Shown here: positions 1 to 7,778 of the stretch, piece after piece
Layout of the letters: the number at the start of each line of letters is the position of its first letter
Numbering within the stretch: position 1 is the stretch's first letter
Source of the DNA: Kiritimatiellia bacterium
GTDB lineage: Bacteria > Verrucomicrobiota > Kiritimatiellia > RFP12 > UBA1067
Assembly: GCA_017547265.1 (NCBI GenBank)
Contig: JAFYQC010000130.1
Span: forward strand, 1-30,604
Reading direction: 5' to 3'
Length of the DNA stretch: 30,604 bases
Notes under the pieces: model-generated
Seen by the model: only the letters and a program-made list of their open reading frames with translations
Databases searched by the model: none
What the model was told of the DNA's origin: nothing
Position numbers and translations under genes: made by a program

Positions 1-1027
1 CCCTGAGAACGTCGGCCTCGTCGTCCGCACCGTCGGCGCGGGCGCGAGCTCCCGCGCTTGCGCGCGCGACCTCAGGAACCTGCTCTCCGTCTGGAGCGAG
101 ATGCAGGCGAACACGAAACGCCTCAGGACGCCGTGCTGCATCTTCCAGGAGCCCGACCTCTGCGAGCGCGTCGTCCGAGACTGGCTCACCGAGGACGTCG
201 ACGCGATCGTGATCGACGACGAGGCGAGCTACGAGTCTATGCGCGAGGTGACGGGCCGCATATCGCGCCGCGCCAAGGGCAAGATCCGCCGTTACGACGG
301 CGTCACAAACGTCTTCGAGCACTACGGCCTCGAGCGCCAGCTTGCCGAGGCGTTCTCGCGCCAGGTGCCGCTCAAGTCGGGCGGATACCTCGTCATTGAC
401 GAGACCGAGGCGCTTATCGCCGTCGACGTCAACACCGGCCACCACAAGGGCAAGGGCAGCCAGGAGGAGGCGATCCTCGAGGTGAATCTCGAGGCCGTTG
501 AGGAGGTTGCGCGCCAACTGCGCCTTAGGAACATCGGCGGCCTTGTAGTGCTCGATCTCATCGACATGAAGTCCCGCAAGCACCAGAAGCAGGTGTACCG
601 CGCGCTAAAGGACGCGCTGAAGCGCGATCGCGCCCGCACGAACGTCCTCGAGATCTCCGAGCTCGGGCTCCTCGAGATGTCGCGCCAGCGCCAGGACCGC
701 TCGATTCTCTCGATGCTCACTTCTAAGTGCCCCTACTGCTCTGGCCACGGGCTCGTCAAGTCGCCGATGTCCGTCTCGATCGAGGTTCAGCGCCGTCTCG
801 TCTCTCTTCTCAGGAAGGCCGAGGCGGACAAGAAGCCGTTCGAGCCGAAGATCGTCATCGCGCCGCAGGTGATGCAGCGTCTCAGGACCGAGGATGCCGA
901 CATTCTCGCCCAGATGCAGAAGCAGTTCAACACCCGGCTCACCTTCGTCTCGGAGCTCCACCGCCACCCCGAGGCGTTTTCCATACTGGACGCGGCCACC
1001 TCACAAGTGCTATACTCTCAGACATGA
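1..1027 (+). CDS. rng: Ribonuclease E/G family endoribonuclease, 5'-truncated by the window edge
   Basis: The reading frame is open from base 2, so the start lies upstream; about 341 C-terminal residues are visible. RNase E/G cleaves single-stranded RNA in rRNA maturation and mRNA decay. Seen: the family segment VGLVVRTVGAG at the left edge, the catalytic-core motif IDETEALIAVDVNTG with an Asp codon at 425-427, and GGLVVLDLIDM with a second Asp at 554-556. These match the two metal-binding aspartates of E. coli RNase E. The zinc-link motif CPYCSGHG follows, with Cys codons at 728 and 737. No long C-terminal degradosome scaffold follows; the protein ends about 100 residues after the zinc link, which favours an RNase G-like short form, although the S1 domain is outside the window. 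The stop overlaps the lptD start (ATGA). Confidence 0.93.
   Translation, partial: PENVGLVVRTVGAGASSRACARDLRNLLSVWSEMQANTKRLRTPCCIFQEPDLCERVVRDWLTEDVDAIVIDDEASYESMREVTGRISRRAKGKIRRYDGVTNVFEHYGLERQLAEAFSRQVPLKSGGYLVIDETEALIAVDVNTGHHKGKGSQEEAILEVNLEAVEEVARQLRLRNIGGLVVLDLIDMKSRKHQKQVYRALKDALKRDRARTNVLEISELGLLEMSRQRQDRSILSMLTSKCPYCSGHGLVKSPMSVSIEVQRRLVSLLRKAEADKKPFEPKIVIAPQVMQRLRTEDADILAQMQKQFNTRLTFVSELHRHPEAFSILDAATSQVLYSQT
1008..1016 (+). promoter_or_regulatory. Extended -10 promoter for lptD (predicted leaderless)
   Basis: TGcTATACT lies inside the 3' end of the RNase gene. The hexamer 1011-1016 ends 7 nt before the ATG at 1024, so initiation at the usual distance would fall on or next to the start codon. 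A weak -35 candidate (TGGACG, 987-992) sits 18 nt upstream. No Shine-Dalgarno precedes the ATG. Confidence 0.6.
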
Positions 1028-3225
1028 AGACTTATGCCCTCATAGCTGCGGCGCTTTCCGCCGCGACGCTCTTCGGAAAGCCGGCCGGCGAAGTGAAGAT
1101 CACGGCCGACAGGGTTGCCGCCGACAACGTCACAGGCGCGCTTGCGGCATCAGGCCACGTGCAGGCAGTGTCTGCGCCCGTTGTCCTTAGGTCCGAGTCG
1201 GTGTCGCGCGACGCCGACGGCGAGTTCACGTTCGCGGACCCGACCCACCTCACCACGTGCACCAACGACTGGGACCATCTCCACTGGAGGATGTCTGGCG
1301 AGGTGCGCTTCAAGGACGGCCGCTACGTGCTGCTGCGCAACGCGTGGCTCAGGATGTGGGACGTTCCCGTCATGTGGCTTCCCTACTGGTACTATCCGAT
1401 GGACACCGACTACGGCTGGCGTGTGATGCCCGGCTACACCTCGCGCTGGGGTGCATCGTTGTTCACGAAGTACGTCTACGGCATCTGCGGTAGCATGGCC
1501 GAAGGTTCGTACGGTCTCGCCGGCAGCACGCGCTTTGACCTCCGCCAGAAGAACGGCGTCGCGCTCGGACAGTCCGTAAGATGGAACCTCGGCGACTTTG
1601 GCAAGGGCAAGTTCAAGGTCTACTATGCGTGGGACAAGGACGCCGACCGCTATGACCGCCACTGGAACGACAAGAAGAAGTGGTACTACAGCCATTGGGG
1701 TAACACCGTTCCCGACGAGCGTTACGGGCTGAGCCTGGAGCATCGCGTGGAGCCGACGGAGCGTGATGCGCTCTGGGTCAGCGCCGCGTACTACAGCGAC
1801 TCGCACTTTCGCCAAGACTTCCTCAGGAAGACGACGACGTACGAGGGCAACCGGCTTCCCTCCCACTATTCCAACGAGTTTGCGTGGGAGCACAACGAGA
1901 ACTCGTTCTCGGTAGGCGCGAGCGTGTCGGGGCCGTTGAACGACTTCTATCCCGGCGTTGCGCGGCTTCCCGAGTTCTACTTCGACGTCAACCCCATGCC
2001 GGTCTGGTCTCTTCCTGTCAACTACGAGTCGCAGACGAGGGTCGGCTACCTTGACCGCGACTATGCGAAGTACGGCAACCGCCACACGGCGACACAGTAC
2101 CGCTTCTCGCCAGGACCATGGGCCAACTACAATGCCTTCCGCCTCGACACGTACCATCGCCTTACGCTGCCGATGAAGTTCGCAGACGTCCTCTCGGTCG
2201 TTCCGCGCTTCGGCCTTAGAGGCACGTACTGGAGCGATACAGGATATCTGGCCGCTCCCGACATGCGCGCGGGATCTACTGGAAACGACGCCTGGCGCAC
2301 GATAGTCGAGGGTGGCGTGACGTTCGCCGCGCGCGGCACCGCCGACTTCGACAACGGGATCACGCATGTCGTGGAGCCGTACTTCGACATGCTCGCGCAG
2401 GAAGCCAATGTCACCGGCACGAAGAAGGACGAGAGGATCTACCGTTTCGACAGCATTGACTCGAGTAGCGACTGGCTCGACCAGTTTGCGGGTCGTTCGC
2501 GCAATCTGCCGTATTCGTGGTACGGTGTTACGCCTGGTATCCGCAACGCGCTTCGCACGACCGAGGAGAACGGAATCTCGCGCATGCTTTTCGACCTCGA
2601 CGTCTACTGCGCGATCCAGTTCAACGACACGTCCTACACGGCGGGCAACAAGTACCATCGCATTGTAAAGGACCTCGAGGATCCGAACTACGGCAAGGAC
2701 GCCCCGATATTCGTGCCGGGTGTCCGTTTCCGCTGGCGTCCGTACAAGGACACCATGCTTTCCGGCCGAATCGAGTACGACACGGAGAACGACGAGTTCG
2801 CCTACGGTGATCTCAAGTGGTCTCACCGTCTCTTCGATTCGTTCAGCTACCGCGTCACCTACTCTGGGCGCAGCCACCGCCGCTGGGACTATTCGTCGAC
2901 CGCCTTCGACAAGGCGACGATGCGCAATGAAGACCTGAACTGGGCGAAGTTCCAGTTCCTCGAGGTCGGCTTCGAGCACGAGCTGTGCGACGCCATCGCG
3001 TGGAGCCCCTACGTCCGCTGGGATTGCCGCGAGGGCGAGCTTGACGAGATCGGTGCGTGGCTCGACTTGCGCACGGACTGCCTCGGCTTCCGTTTCAGCG
3101 TCTCCTACGAGAACGACTTCAAGCGCGTCGACGGCTCGACATACGAGCACGACTGGAACTTCGGGTTCTTCGTCTATCTTCGCGCCCTCGGCCCCTCGTC
3201 GGGCAATCCCTTCCACGGCGACTGA
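1024..3225 (+). CDS. lptD: LPS-assembly outer-membrane protein LptD (OstA/Imp family)
   Basis: A 733-residue protein, close to the usual LptD length. LptD is the outer-membrane beta-barrel that receives lipopolysaccharide from the periplasmic bridge and inserts it in the outer leaflet. Seen: an N-terminal signal peptide (MKTYALIAAALSAATLFG), then an OstA/LptA-like beta-jellyroll region at roughly residues 22-120 (KITADRVAADN, SGHVQAV). The motif VPVMWLPYWYYPM is typical of the junction into the barrel. The remainder is rich in alternating aromatic and charged residues, as in barrel strands. I chose ATG 1024 over an upstream in-frame start because the signal peptide begins there and the frame before it overlaps the RNase gene. 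The gene overlaps the RNase stop by 4 nt but also has its own predicted promoter. Its 3' end overlaps the convergent cinA-type gene by 52 bp. Confidence 0.88.
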   Translation: MKTYALIAAALSAATLFGKPAGEVKITADRVAADNVTGALAASGHVQAVSAPVVLRSESVSRDADGEFTFADPTHLTTCTNDWDHLHWRMSGEVRFKDGRYVLLRNAWLRMWDVPVMWLPYWYYPMDTDYGWRVMPGYTSRWGASLFTKYVYGICGSMAEGSYGLAGSTRFDLRQKNGVALGQSVRWNLGDFGKGKFKVYYAWDKDADRYDRHWNDKKKWYYSHWGNTVPDERYGLSLEHRVEPTERDALWVSAAYYSDSHFRQDFLRKTTTYEGNRLPSHYSNEFAWEHNENSFSVGASVSGPLNDFYPGVARLPEFYFDVNPMPVWSLPVNYESQTRVGYLDRDYAKYGNRHTATQYRFSPGPWANYNAFRLDTYHRLTLPMKFADVLSVVPRFGLRGTYWSDTGYLAAPDMRAGSTGNDAWRTIVEGGVTFAARGTADFDNGITHVVEPYFDMLAQEANVTGTKKDERIYRFDSIDSSSDWLDQFAGRSRNLPYSWYGVTPGIRNALRTTEENGISRMLFDLDVYCAIQFNDTSYTAGNKYHRIVKDLEDPNYGKDAPIFVPGVRFRWRPYKDTMLSGRIEYDTENDEFAYGDLKWSHRLFDSFSYRVTYSGRSHRRWDYSSTAFDKATMRNEDLNWAKFQFLEVGFEHELCDAIAWSPYVRWDCREGELDEIGAWLDLRTDCLGFRFSVSYENDFKRVDGSTYEHDWNFGFFVYLRALGPSSGNPFHGD

Positions 3226-3704
3226 GGCGCTCGTGCCGCCTGGGGCGCGGCGAGGAGCAGCGAAAGGGCATGCTCGACGGTCGCGGCGCGCACTTCGGCG
3301 CGATTGCCGGAGAAGATGCGTTTTTCGGTCTTCACGCCATTGGGCGTGGCGATTCCAAACCACACGAGGCCGACCGGCTTTTCGGCACTGCCTCCGTCGG
3401 GCCCAGCTATGCCGGTGACTGAAACGGCATAGTCGACTTTCAGCAGCTTGCGCGCGCCGACGGCCATCTGCTCGGCCGTCTCGGAACTGACCGCGCCGAC
3501 CGTGGCAAGAGTCTCTGGGGAGACCCCTAGGACGCCTTGCTTTACGGAATTGTCGTAGCTGATCACGCCGCCCATGAAGACCGCGCTCGAGCCCGGGACT
3601 GCCGTTATTGCGCTGCCGACGCCTCCGCCGGTGCATGACTCTGCCGTTCCGCAAGTCCGCCCGAGTTCTCCGAGCTGCTTAACAAGTTTTTCCGCTGTCG
3701 TCAT
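3174..3704 (-). CDS. pncC: CinA C-terminal-domain / PncC-type nicotinamide-nucleotide amidase
   Basis: A 176-residue stand-alone CinA C-terminal domain. Family members deamidate NMN to nicotinate mononucleotide in pyridine-nucleotide salvage. Seen: TAESCTGGGVGSAIT near the N terminus (the conserved E-S-C-T-G-G signature), PGSSAVFMGGVISYDN, VSSETAEQMA and VTGIAGPDGG, all family hallmarks. The N-terminal MoCF-like domain of full-length CinA is absent. ATG 3704 is chosen because AGGAG lies 10 nt upstream on the minus strand and the -10 hexamer at 3725-3730 lies downstream of the alternative ATG at 3734, so that start could not be made from this promoter. It is the only minus-strand gene seen; its last 52 bp overlap the 3' end of lptD tail to tail. 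The last 20 or so residues, rich in Arg/Pro/Ala, lie in this overlap and look non-conserved. Confidence 0.88.
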   Translation of the reverse strand: MTTAEKLVKQLGELGRTCGTAESCTGGGVGSAITAVPGSSAVFMGGVISYDNSVKQGVLGVSPETLATVGAVSSETAEQMAVGARKLLKVDYAVSVTGIAGPDGGSAEKPVGLVWFGIATPNGVKTEKRIFSGNRAEVRAATVEHALSLLLAAPQAARAPQSPWKGLPDEGPRARR

Positions 3705-3724
3705 TTTCCACAGTCTCCTGGCGT

Positions 3725-3753
3725 AGTATAGCAAATATCTGCCGCCATACCAA
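3725..3753 (-). promoter_or_regulatory. Promoter for pncC
   Basis: On the minus strand, TTGGTA (3748-3753) is followed after 17 nt by an extended -10 TGcTATACT (hexamer 3725-3730). The expected start near 3718 leaves a leader of about 14 nt that contains the AGGAG ribosome site. It is back to back with the hisS promoter. Confidence 0.6.
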
Positions 3754-3765
3754 CCCGTCTCCCAC

Positions 3766-3794
3766 TTGACCTTGTCTGCGATTTTTAGGATAAT
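3766..3794 (+). promoter_or_regulatory. Promoter for hisS (predicted leaderless)
   Basis: TTGACC (3766-3771), a 17-nt spacer, then GATAAT (3789-3794). The hexamer ends 8 nt before the hisS ATG at 3803 and no Shine-Dalgarno is present, so the transcript is predicted to begin at or within 1-2 nt of the start codon. Confidence 0.65.
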
Positions 3795-3802
3795 ACCACC
3801 CT

Positions 3803-5038
3803 ATGGCAGACAAGATCAGTTTTGAGCCGCCTCGCGGAATGAGGGACTTCTATCCCGAGGATATGGCGTGGCGTAGCCGCGTTTTCGACGCGTTTCGCGC
3901 CGCGGGAGATGCGGCTGGATTCCGTCAGTACGACGCGTGTGTCGTCGAGAGCTACGAGCTACTTGCCCGCAAGGCGGGCGAGGAAGTCGGCGAGCAGATT
4001 TACCACTTTTTCGACAAGTCCGAGCGCCACCTCGCGCTTAGGGCCGAGATGACGCCCACGCTAGCGCGCATGGTCGCGCAGCGCCAGAAGGAGCTTTCCT
4101 TCCCGCTCAAGTGGACGACAATCGCGCAGTGCTTCCGCTACGAGCGCATGACGAAGGGCCGCAAGCGCGAGCACTACCAGTGGAACCTCGACATCATAGG
4201 CGAGGATTCCGTGCTCGCGGAAGCCGAGGTTATCGGCGCCGCCTGCGACGCTCTTCGCCGCATGGGGCTTTCTTCCTCCGACTTCAAGGTGCATGTCTCG
4301 TCCAGGAAGTTCCTCGGCGAGCTCCTTGCGAAGAGCGGCATCGCCGCGGACCGCCACGCCCAGGTGTTCCTCGCGCTCGACAAGCGCGGCAAGATGCCCG
4401 ATGCCGAAATCGCCGCGATGCTGAAGGACGGCGGGCTTTCGGACGTCGAGATCGAGGCGACCTTCGCCATCATGGAGACGAAGGACTACTCCGCCTGCCC
4501 CGAGCTCGTCGAGCTTTTCCGCCTTGCGGAGATTGCCGGTTTCGCGGACTGCCTCGAGTTCGACATTTCTGTAATCCGCGGGCTCAGCTACTACACTGGC
4601 GTCGTCTTCGAGTGCTTCGACACGAAGGGCGAGTTCCGTGCGATTTTCGGCGGTGGAAGGTACGACAACCTCTTGACGACTATCGGCGGCGAGCCGACGA
4701 GCGCAGTGGGTCTTGGGTTCGGCGACGTCGTGGTCACCGAGCTTCTCAAGGCGCGGCTCGGCGAGGATGCGGCCGCTGCGAGGAAGGGCGTCGCCATCGG
4801 CTTCATGTTCCCCGAGCAGCGCGACGCGGCGGTGTCGCTTGCGGCGCGGCTCAGGAAGTCGGGCGAGTGCGTTGACCTTGCGCTCCGCAGCCAGAAGCCA
4901 AAGAAGTTCTTCTCGCACGCGGCCGAGTCAGGTGCCGCGCAGGCGGTGTTCCTCGGTCCGGACGACGTTGAGAAAGGCGTCGCGCGGATGAAGGACCTCT
5001 CCACACGCGAAGAGAAGGAGATCTCGCTTTCGCAATGA
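3803..5038 (+). CDS. hisS: Histidyl-tRNA synthetase
   Basis: 411 residues, a normal class II HisRS length. It attaches histidine to tRNA-His using ATP in the cytoplasm. Seen: N-terminal PPRGMRDFYPED (the usual PRGTRD start), motif 1 region with LRAEMTPTLARMV, motif 2 FRYERMTKGRKREHYQWN at about residues 112-129, the histidine-binding signature RGLSYYTGVVFE at 259-270, FGGGRYDNLL, and motif 3 AVGLGFGD at about 301-308. A C-terminal anticodon-binding domain follows. Motif 2 with the long ...KGRKREHYQWN... form resembles the plant-organelle/bacterial subset rather than E. coli. The stop overlaps the next start (ATGA at 5035), so the following gene is probably translationally coupled. Confidence 0.95.
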   Translation: MADKISFEPPRGMRDFYPEDMAWRSRVFDAFRAAGDAAGFRQYDACVVESYELLARKAGEEVGEQIYHFFDKSERHLALRAEMTPTLARMVAQRQKELSFPLKWTTIAQCFRYERMTKGRKREHYQWNLDIIGEDSVLAEAEVIGAACDALRRMGLSSSDFKVHVSSRKFLGELLAKSGIAADRHAQVFLALDKRGKMPDAEIAAMLKDGGLSDVEIEATFAIMETKDYSACPELVELFRLAEIAGFADCLEFDISVIRGLSYYTGVVFECFDTKGEFRAIFGGGRYDNLLTTIGGEPTSAVGLGFGDVVVTELLKARLGEDAAAARKGVAIGFMFPEQRDAAVSLAARLRKSGECVDLALRSQKPKKFFSHAAESGAAQAVFLGPDDVEKGVARMKDLSTREEKEISLSQ

Positions 5039-6141
5039 AAAGGATATTTGTAGCCGCGCTCTGCGCATTCGCCGTCGTCTTTTCGTCTGCCGCGGCAGAC
5101 AGGTCGTCCGATGCGATAGTCCGGCTCCTCAATTCCCGGGCGTCGGGAAGCCGCAGTGAATTCAAGGAGGCGGCGAAGATTGTCGCCGCGGACGCGAAGG
5201 AGGGCCGTCCCCTCCAGCAGTTCGTCATCGCGCTTGTCGCAAACGACAGTGACCTACCGAAGAAACTCCGCCTCACCCCCGAGAAGCGCAAGGCGTATCT
5301 CGAACAGGCGAGGGACAAGATACGCCGCCTCGCGGAGGAGAAGAACAACGCCCTTGCGTGGTATCTCCTTTCGCTCGAGAAGAACGACATGTCGTGCCTT
5401 AAGCGCGCGGCAGACGGCGACAACGTGCAGGCGCTGAATGCCTGGGGAGCCATAACGCTGACGAATGCGCTCAGGGACTTGTCGATGGAGACGAACGAAG
5501 TGGAGCGTGTCCTCGTAAAGTGCTTTGGGATCTTCAAGAAGGCTGCCGACACAGGCGACGCCAACGGGTTATACAATCTCGGCATGTGCTACATGCAGGG
5601 CTATGGCTGCGTGGTGGACGAGGATCTCGCCTACAAGTGTTTCCGCGCAAGCGCGGAAGCGGGGCACCCCGAGTCGATCAACAACATCGGCGGATTCTAC
5701 CGCGATGGCATAGTCGTGCGGGCAAATCCCGAGACGGCGGCGAAGTGGTTTGCGAGGAGCGCCGATCTCGGCAACGCCTATGGGATGCTGAACTACGCGC
5801 TTGCGTTGCAGCGCGGCGAGGGAGTTGAGAAGGATGTCGCAAAGGCAATCGAGCTTCTCAAGGAGGCCGCCGCGCTCGGCAACGCCGAGGCGATGAACGC
5901 GTATGGCATGTGCTGCTACAACGGCGACGGTGTGGAAAAGAACGCGGTGGAGGCCGTGAAATGGTACCGCGCCGCCGCGGCTCGCGGCTTCGCGCCCGCT
6001 ATGGACAATCTTTCCTCGTGTTATAGTCTCGGCACCGGCGTGAGGAAGGACGAAAAAGAGAGCCTCGCCTGGAAGGTGCGCAGCATGGCCGCACGCGGCG
6101 ACAGGAACGCAGCGGCGTGGCTCCAGCAGAACGGCTACTGA
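5035..6141 (+). CDS. Exported Sel1-like repeat protein
   Basis: 368 residues. An N-terminal signal peptide (MKRIFVAALCAFAVVFSSAAA) predicts export to the periplasm or beyond. From about residue 177 to the end there are five consecutive Sel1-like (TPR-related) repeats of roughly 36 residues, each with the pattern A-x2-LG-x2-Y-x-G-x-GV-x-D-x2-KA-x2-W-x2-A-A-x2-G. Examples are LGMCYMQGYGCVVDEDLA and YGMCCYNGDGVEKNAVEA. Such arrays form a superhelix for protein-protein contacts; no catalytic domain is seen and the partner is unknown. The N-terminal 150 residues are charged and helical-looking. The ATG overlaps the hisS stop by 4 nt, so it is probably expressed with hisS, though the functional link is not obvious. 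Confidence 0.88.
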   Translation: MKRIFVAALCAFAVVFSSAAADRSSDAIVRLLNSRASGSRSEFKEAAKIVAADAKEGRPLQQFVIALVANDSDLPKKLRLTPEKRKAYLEQARDKIRRLAEEKNNALAWYLLSLEKNDMSCLKRAADGDNVQALNAWGAITLTNALRDLSMETNEVERVLVKCFGIFKKAADTGDANGLYNLGMCYMQGYGCVVDEDLAYKCFRASAEAGHPESINNIGGFYRDGIVVRANPETAAKWFARSADLGNAYGMLNYALALQRGEGVEKDVAKAIELLKEAAALGNAEAMNAYGMCCYNGDGVEKNAVEAVKWYRAAAARGFAPAMDNLSSCYSLGTGVRKDEKESLAWKVRSMAARGDRNAAAWLQQNGY

Positions 6142-6149
6142 TCAAGACA

Positions 6150-6923
6150 GTGAAGATACTGATGATAGGCGACGTCGTCGGCAGTCCCGGCAGGCGGATT
6201 CTCGCGAAGGAGCTCAAGCGTCTCAGGCGCGAGCTTTCCCTTGCCGCCGTCGTCGTGAACGCCGAGAACTGCGCGGCGGGCTCTGGCCTTACCGCGGCGC
6301 TCGCGAAGGAGATTCTCGATTCCGGCGCCGATGCAATCACGCTAGGCGACCACACCTGGGGGCAGAAGGAGTTTGCCGGGCAGGTCGGCTCCCTTGAGCG
6401 CGTCGTAAGACCTGCGAACTTCGCGCCCGAATGTCCTGGCCGCGGATGGACGCTCGTAACCGCGCCGACGTTCCAGTTTGCCGTCGTCAACGTGCAGGGA
6501 CGCGTCTTCATGCAGGCCGTCGACTGTCCGTTCAAGGCGATCGACCGAGTCCTCGCCGAGATTCCGAAGAACGTTTCCGTGTTCGTCGACTTCCACGCCG
6601 AGGCGACGAGCGAGAAGATGACGATGGCGCACTATGTCGATGGACGCGTGACGGCGATAGTCGGCACGCACACGCATGTCCAGACGTCGGACGCGCGGCT
6701 TCTCCCGAAGGGGACGGCGTACATCACCGACCTCGGCATGACGGGTCCCTATATTTCTTCGATAGGGCGCGACCTCGCTCCCGTCACGAAGAAGTTCATA
6801 ACGGGGATTCCCGCGCGCTTCGAAGTCGCGGAAGGCCCTTGCGTCCTCGAAGGCGCGATAGTCGACTTCGATCCGGCGACTAAGAAGGCCGCATCGATAG
6901 AGGCATTCAGGATTCGCGAGTGA
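6150..6923 (+). CDS. ymdB: YmdB-family metallophosphoesterase
   Basis: 257 residues from a GTG start, matching the TIGR00282/YmdB family length. Bacillus YmdB hydrolyses 2',3'-cyclic nucleotides and affects multicellular behaviour; the role here is inferred by homology only. Seen: the family N terminus MKILMIGDVVGSPGRR, VVNAENCAAGSG (N-A-E-N metal and substrate residues), TLGDHTW, FVDFHAEATSEK, VGTHTHVQTSDARLLPKGTAYITDLGMTGP. These His, Asp, Asn and Glu residues form the di-metal centre in the family. GTG 6150 is chosen because the family begins exactly there; there is no clear Shine-Dalgarno and the Sel1 gene stops 8 nt upstream, suggesting translational coupling. The next gene starts 1 nt after its stop. 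Confidence 0.9.
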   Translation: MKILMIGDVVGSPGRRILAKELKRLRRELSLAAVVVNAENCAAGSGLTAALAKEILDSGADAITLGDHTWGQKEFAGQVGSLERVVRPANFAPECPGRGWTLVTAPTFQFAVVNVQGRVFMQAVDCPFKAIDRVLAEIPKNVSVFVDFHAEATSEKMTMAHYVDGRVTAIVGTHTHVQTSDARLLPKGTAYITDLGMTGPYISSIGRDLAPVTKKFITGIPARFEVAEGPCVLEGAIVDFDPATKKAASIEAFRIRE

Positions 6924-6924
6924 G

Positions 6925-7758
6925 ATGGGCGGCCTCGTCGAGAACCTGAAGCGCCGAGCGGAGATCATTCGAGCCGTCCGCGCGTTCTTCGACAATCGCG
7001 GCTTCACGGAAGTGGCGACCCCTGTCTTGATTTCCGCGCCCGCGCCCGAGCCGCACATCGACTGCCCGCCATGCGGCAAGGGATTCCTCCGCGCGTCGCC
7101 AGAGCTCCAGATGAAAAAGCTCCTTGCCGCCGGAATGGACAGAATCTACCAGATCGGGCCGTGCTTTCGCGACGGCGAGCTCGGCGCGCGGCACAACCCC
7201 GAGTTCACGATGATCGAGTGGTATCGCCTCGGCGCGACATACCTCGACATCGCGGACGACGCAGAATCGCTGCTTCAAGAAATCATGCCCGGCAGCGCTG
7301 CACCTTCGCGGATTACGGTGCGCGAGGCGTACTTGAAGTGGGCGGGGTGGGATCCGTGGGTCGAATGGGACCAGGACCGCTTCGACTTCGACATGGCTGC
7401 GAAGATAGAGCCAAGTCTCCCGAAGGGCCCCGTGTTTCTCATGGACTATCCAAAGGAGGCCGCGTCGCTTGCGCGGCTTCGTGGCGACGTCGCTGAGCGC
7501 TGGGAACTCTACATGGGCGGCGTCGAGCTTGCAAACTGCTTCACCGAGCTTTGCGACGGCGCGGAGCAGAGACGGCGATTCCTCGCGGCGAAGGAAGAGA
7601 GGCGCCATCTCGGGGAAAGCGACTATTCTGTCGACGAGGAGTTTCTCGAGCTCCTGCCGCTCATCGGAAGCGCTTCGGGCGTTGCGCTCGGAGTTGACCG
7701 TCTCGTCGCGCTCGCTCTCGGCGAAACCGATATCCACTCCGCCATGTGCGGCGAGTGA
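6925..7758 (+). CDS. epmA: EpmA-like EF-P--lysyltransferase (PoxA/GenX, truncated LysRS paralogue)
   Basis: 277 residues. EpmA is a class II lysyl-tRNA-synthetase paralogue without an anticodon-binding domain that adds (R)-beta-lysine to a conserved lysine of elongation factor P. Seen: a catalytic core only, with RRAEIIRAVRAFFDNRGFTEV at the N terminus (as in LysRS motif 1), ASPELQMKKLLAAGMDRIYQI, motif 2 FRDGELGARHNPEFTMIEWYR, ELYMGGVELANCFTELCD, and motif 3 SGVALGVDRLVALALG. The missing OB-fold domain separates it from true LysS. It starts 1 nt after ymdB stops. Neither EF-P (efp) nor the lysine 2,3-aminomutase EpmB is in the window, so the substrate is assumed from family membership. Confidence 0.9.
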   Translation: MGGLVENLKRRAEIIRAVRAFFDNRGFTEVATPVLISAPAPEPHIDCPPCGKGFLRASPELQMKKLLAAGMDRIYQIGPCFRDGELGARHNPEFTMIEWYRLGATYLDIADDAESLLQEIMPGSAAPSRITVREAYLKWAGWDPWVEWDQDRFDFDMAAKIEPSLPKGPVFLMDYPKEAASLARLRGDVAERWELYMGGVELANCFTELCDGAEQRRRFLAAKEERRHLGESDYSVDEEFLELLPLIGSASGVALGVDRLVALALGETDIHSAMCGE

Positions 7759-7762
7759 ATTA

Positions 7763-7771
7763 TGGTATAAT
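7763..7771 (+). promoter_or_regulatory. Extended -10 promoter for the unknown gene at 7779 (predicted leaderless)
   Basis: TGgTATAAT, a perfect extended -10; the hexamer 7766-7771 ends 7 nt before an in-frame TTG at 7779. No good -35 was seen. It sits just after the epmA stop. Confidence 0.6.
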
Positions 7772-7778
7772 ACTATCC

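Noticed and set aside
1150..3654. A very long open frame on the minus strand opposite lptD (834 codons)
   Set aside because: The translation is Arg/Val/Glu-rich without domain motifs, it mirrors lptD codon positions in GC-rich DNA, and lptD on the plus strand has clear family features.
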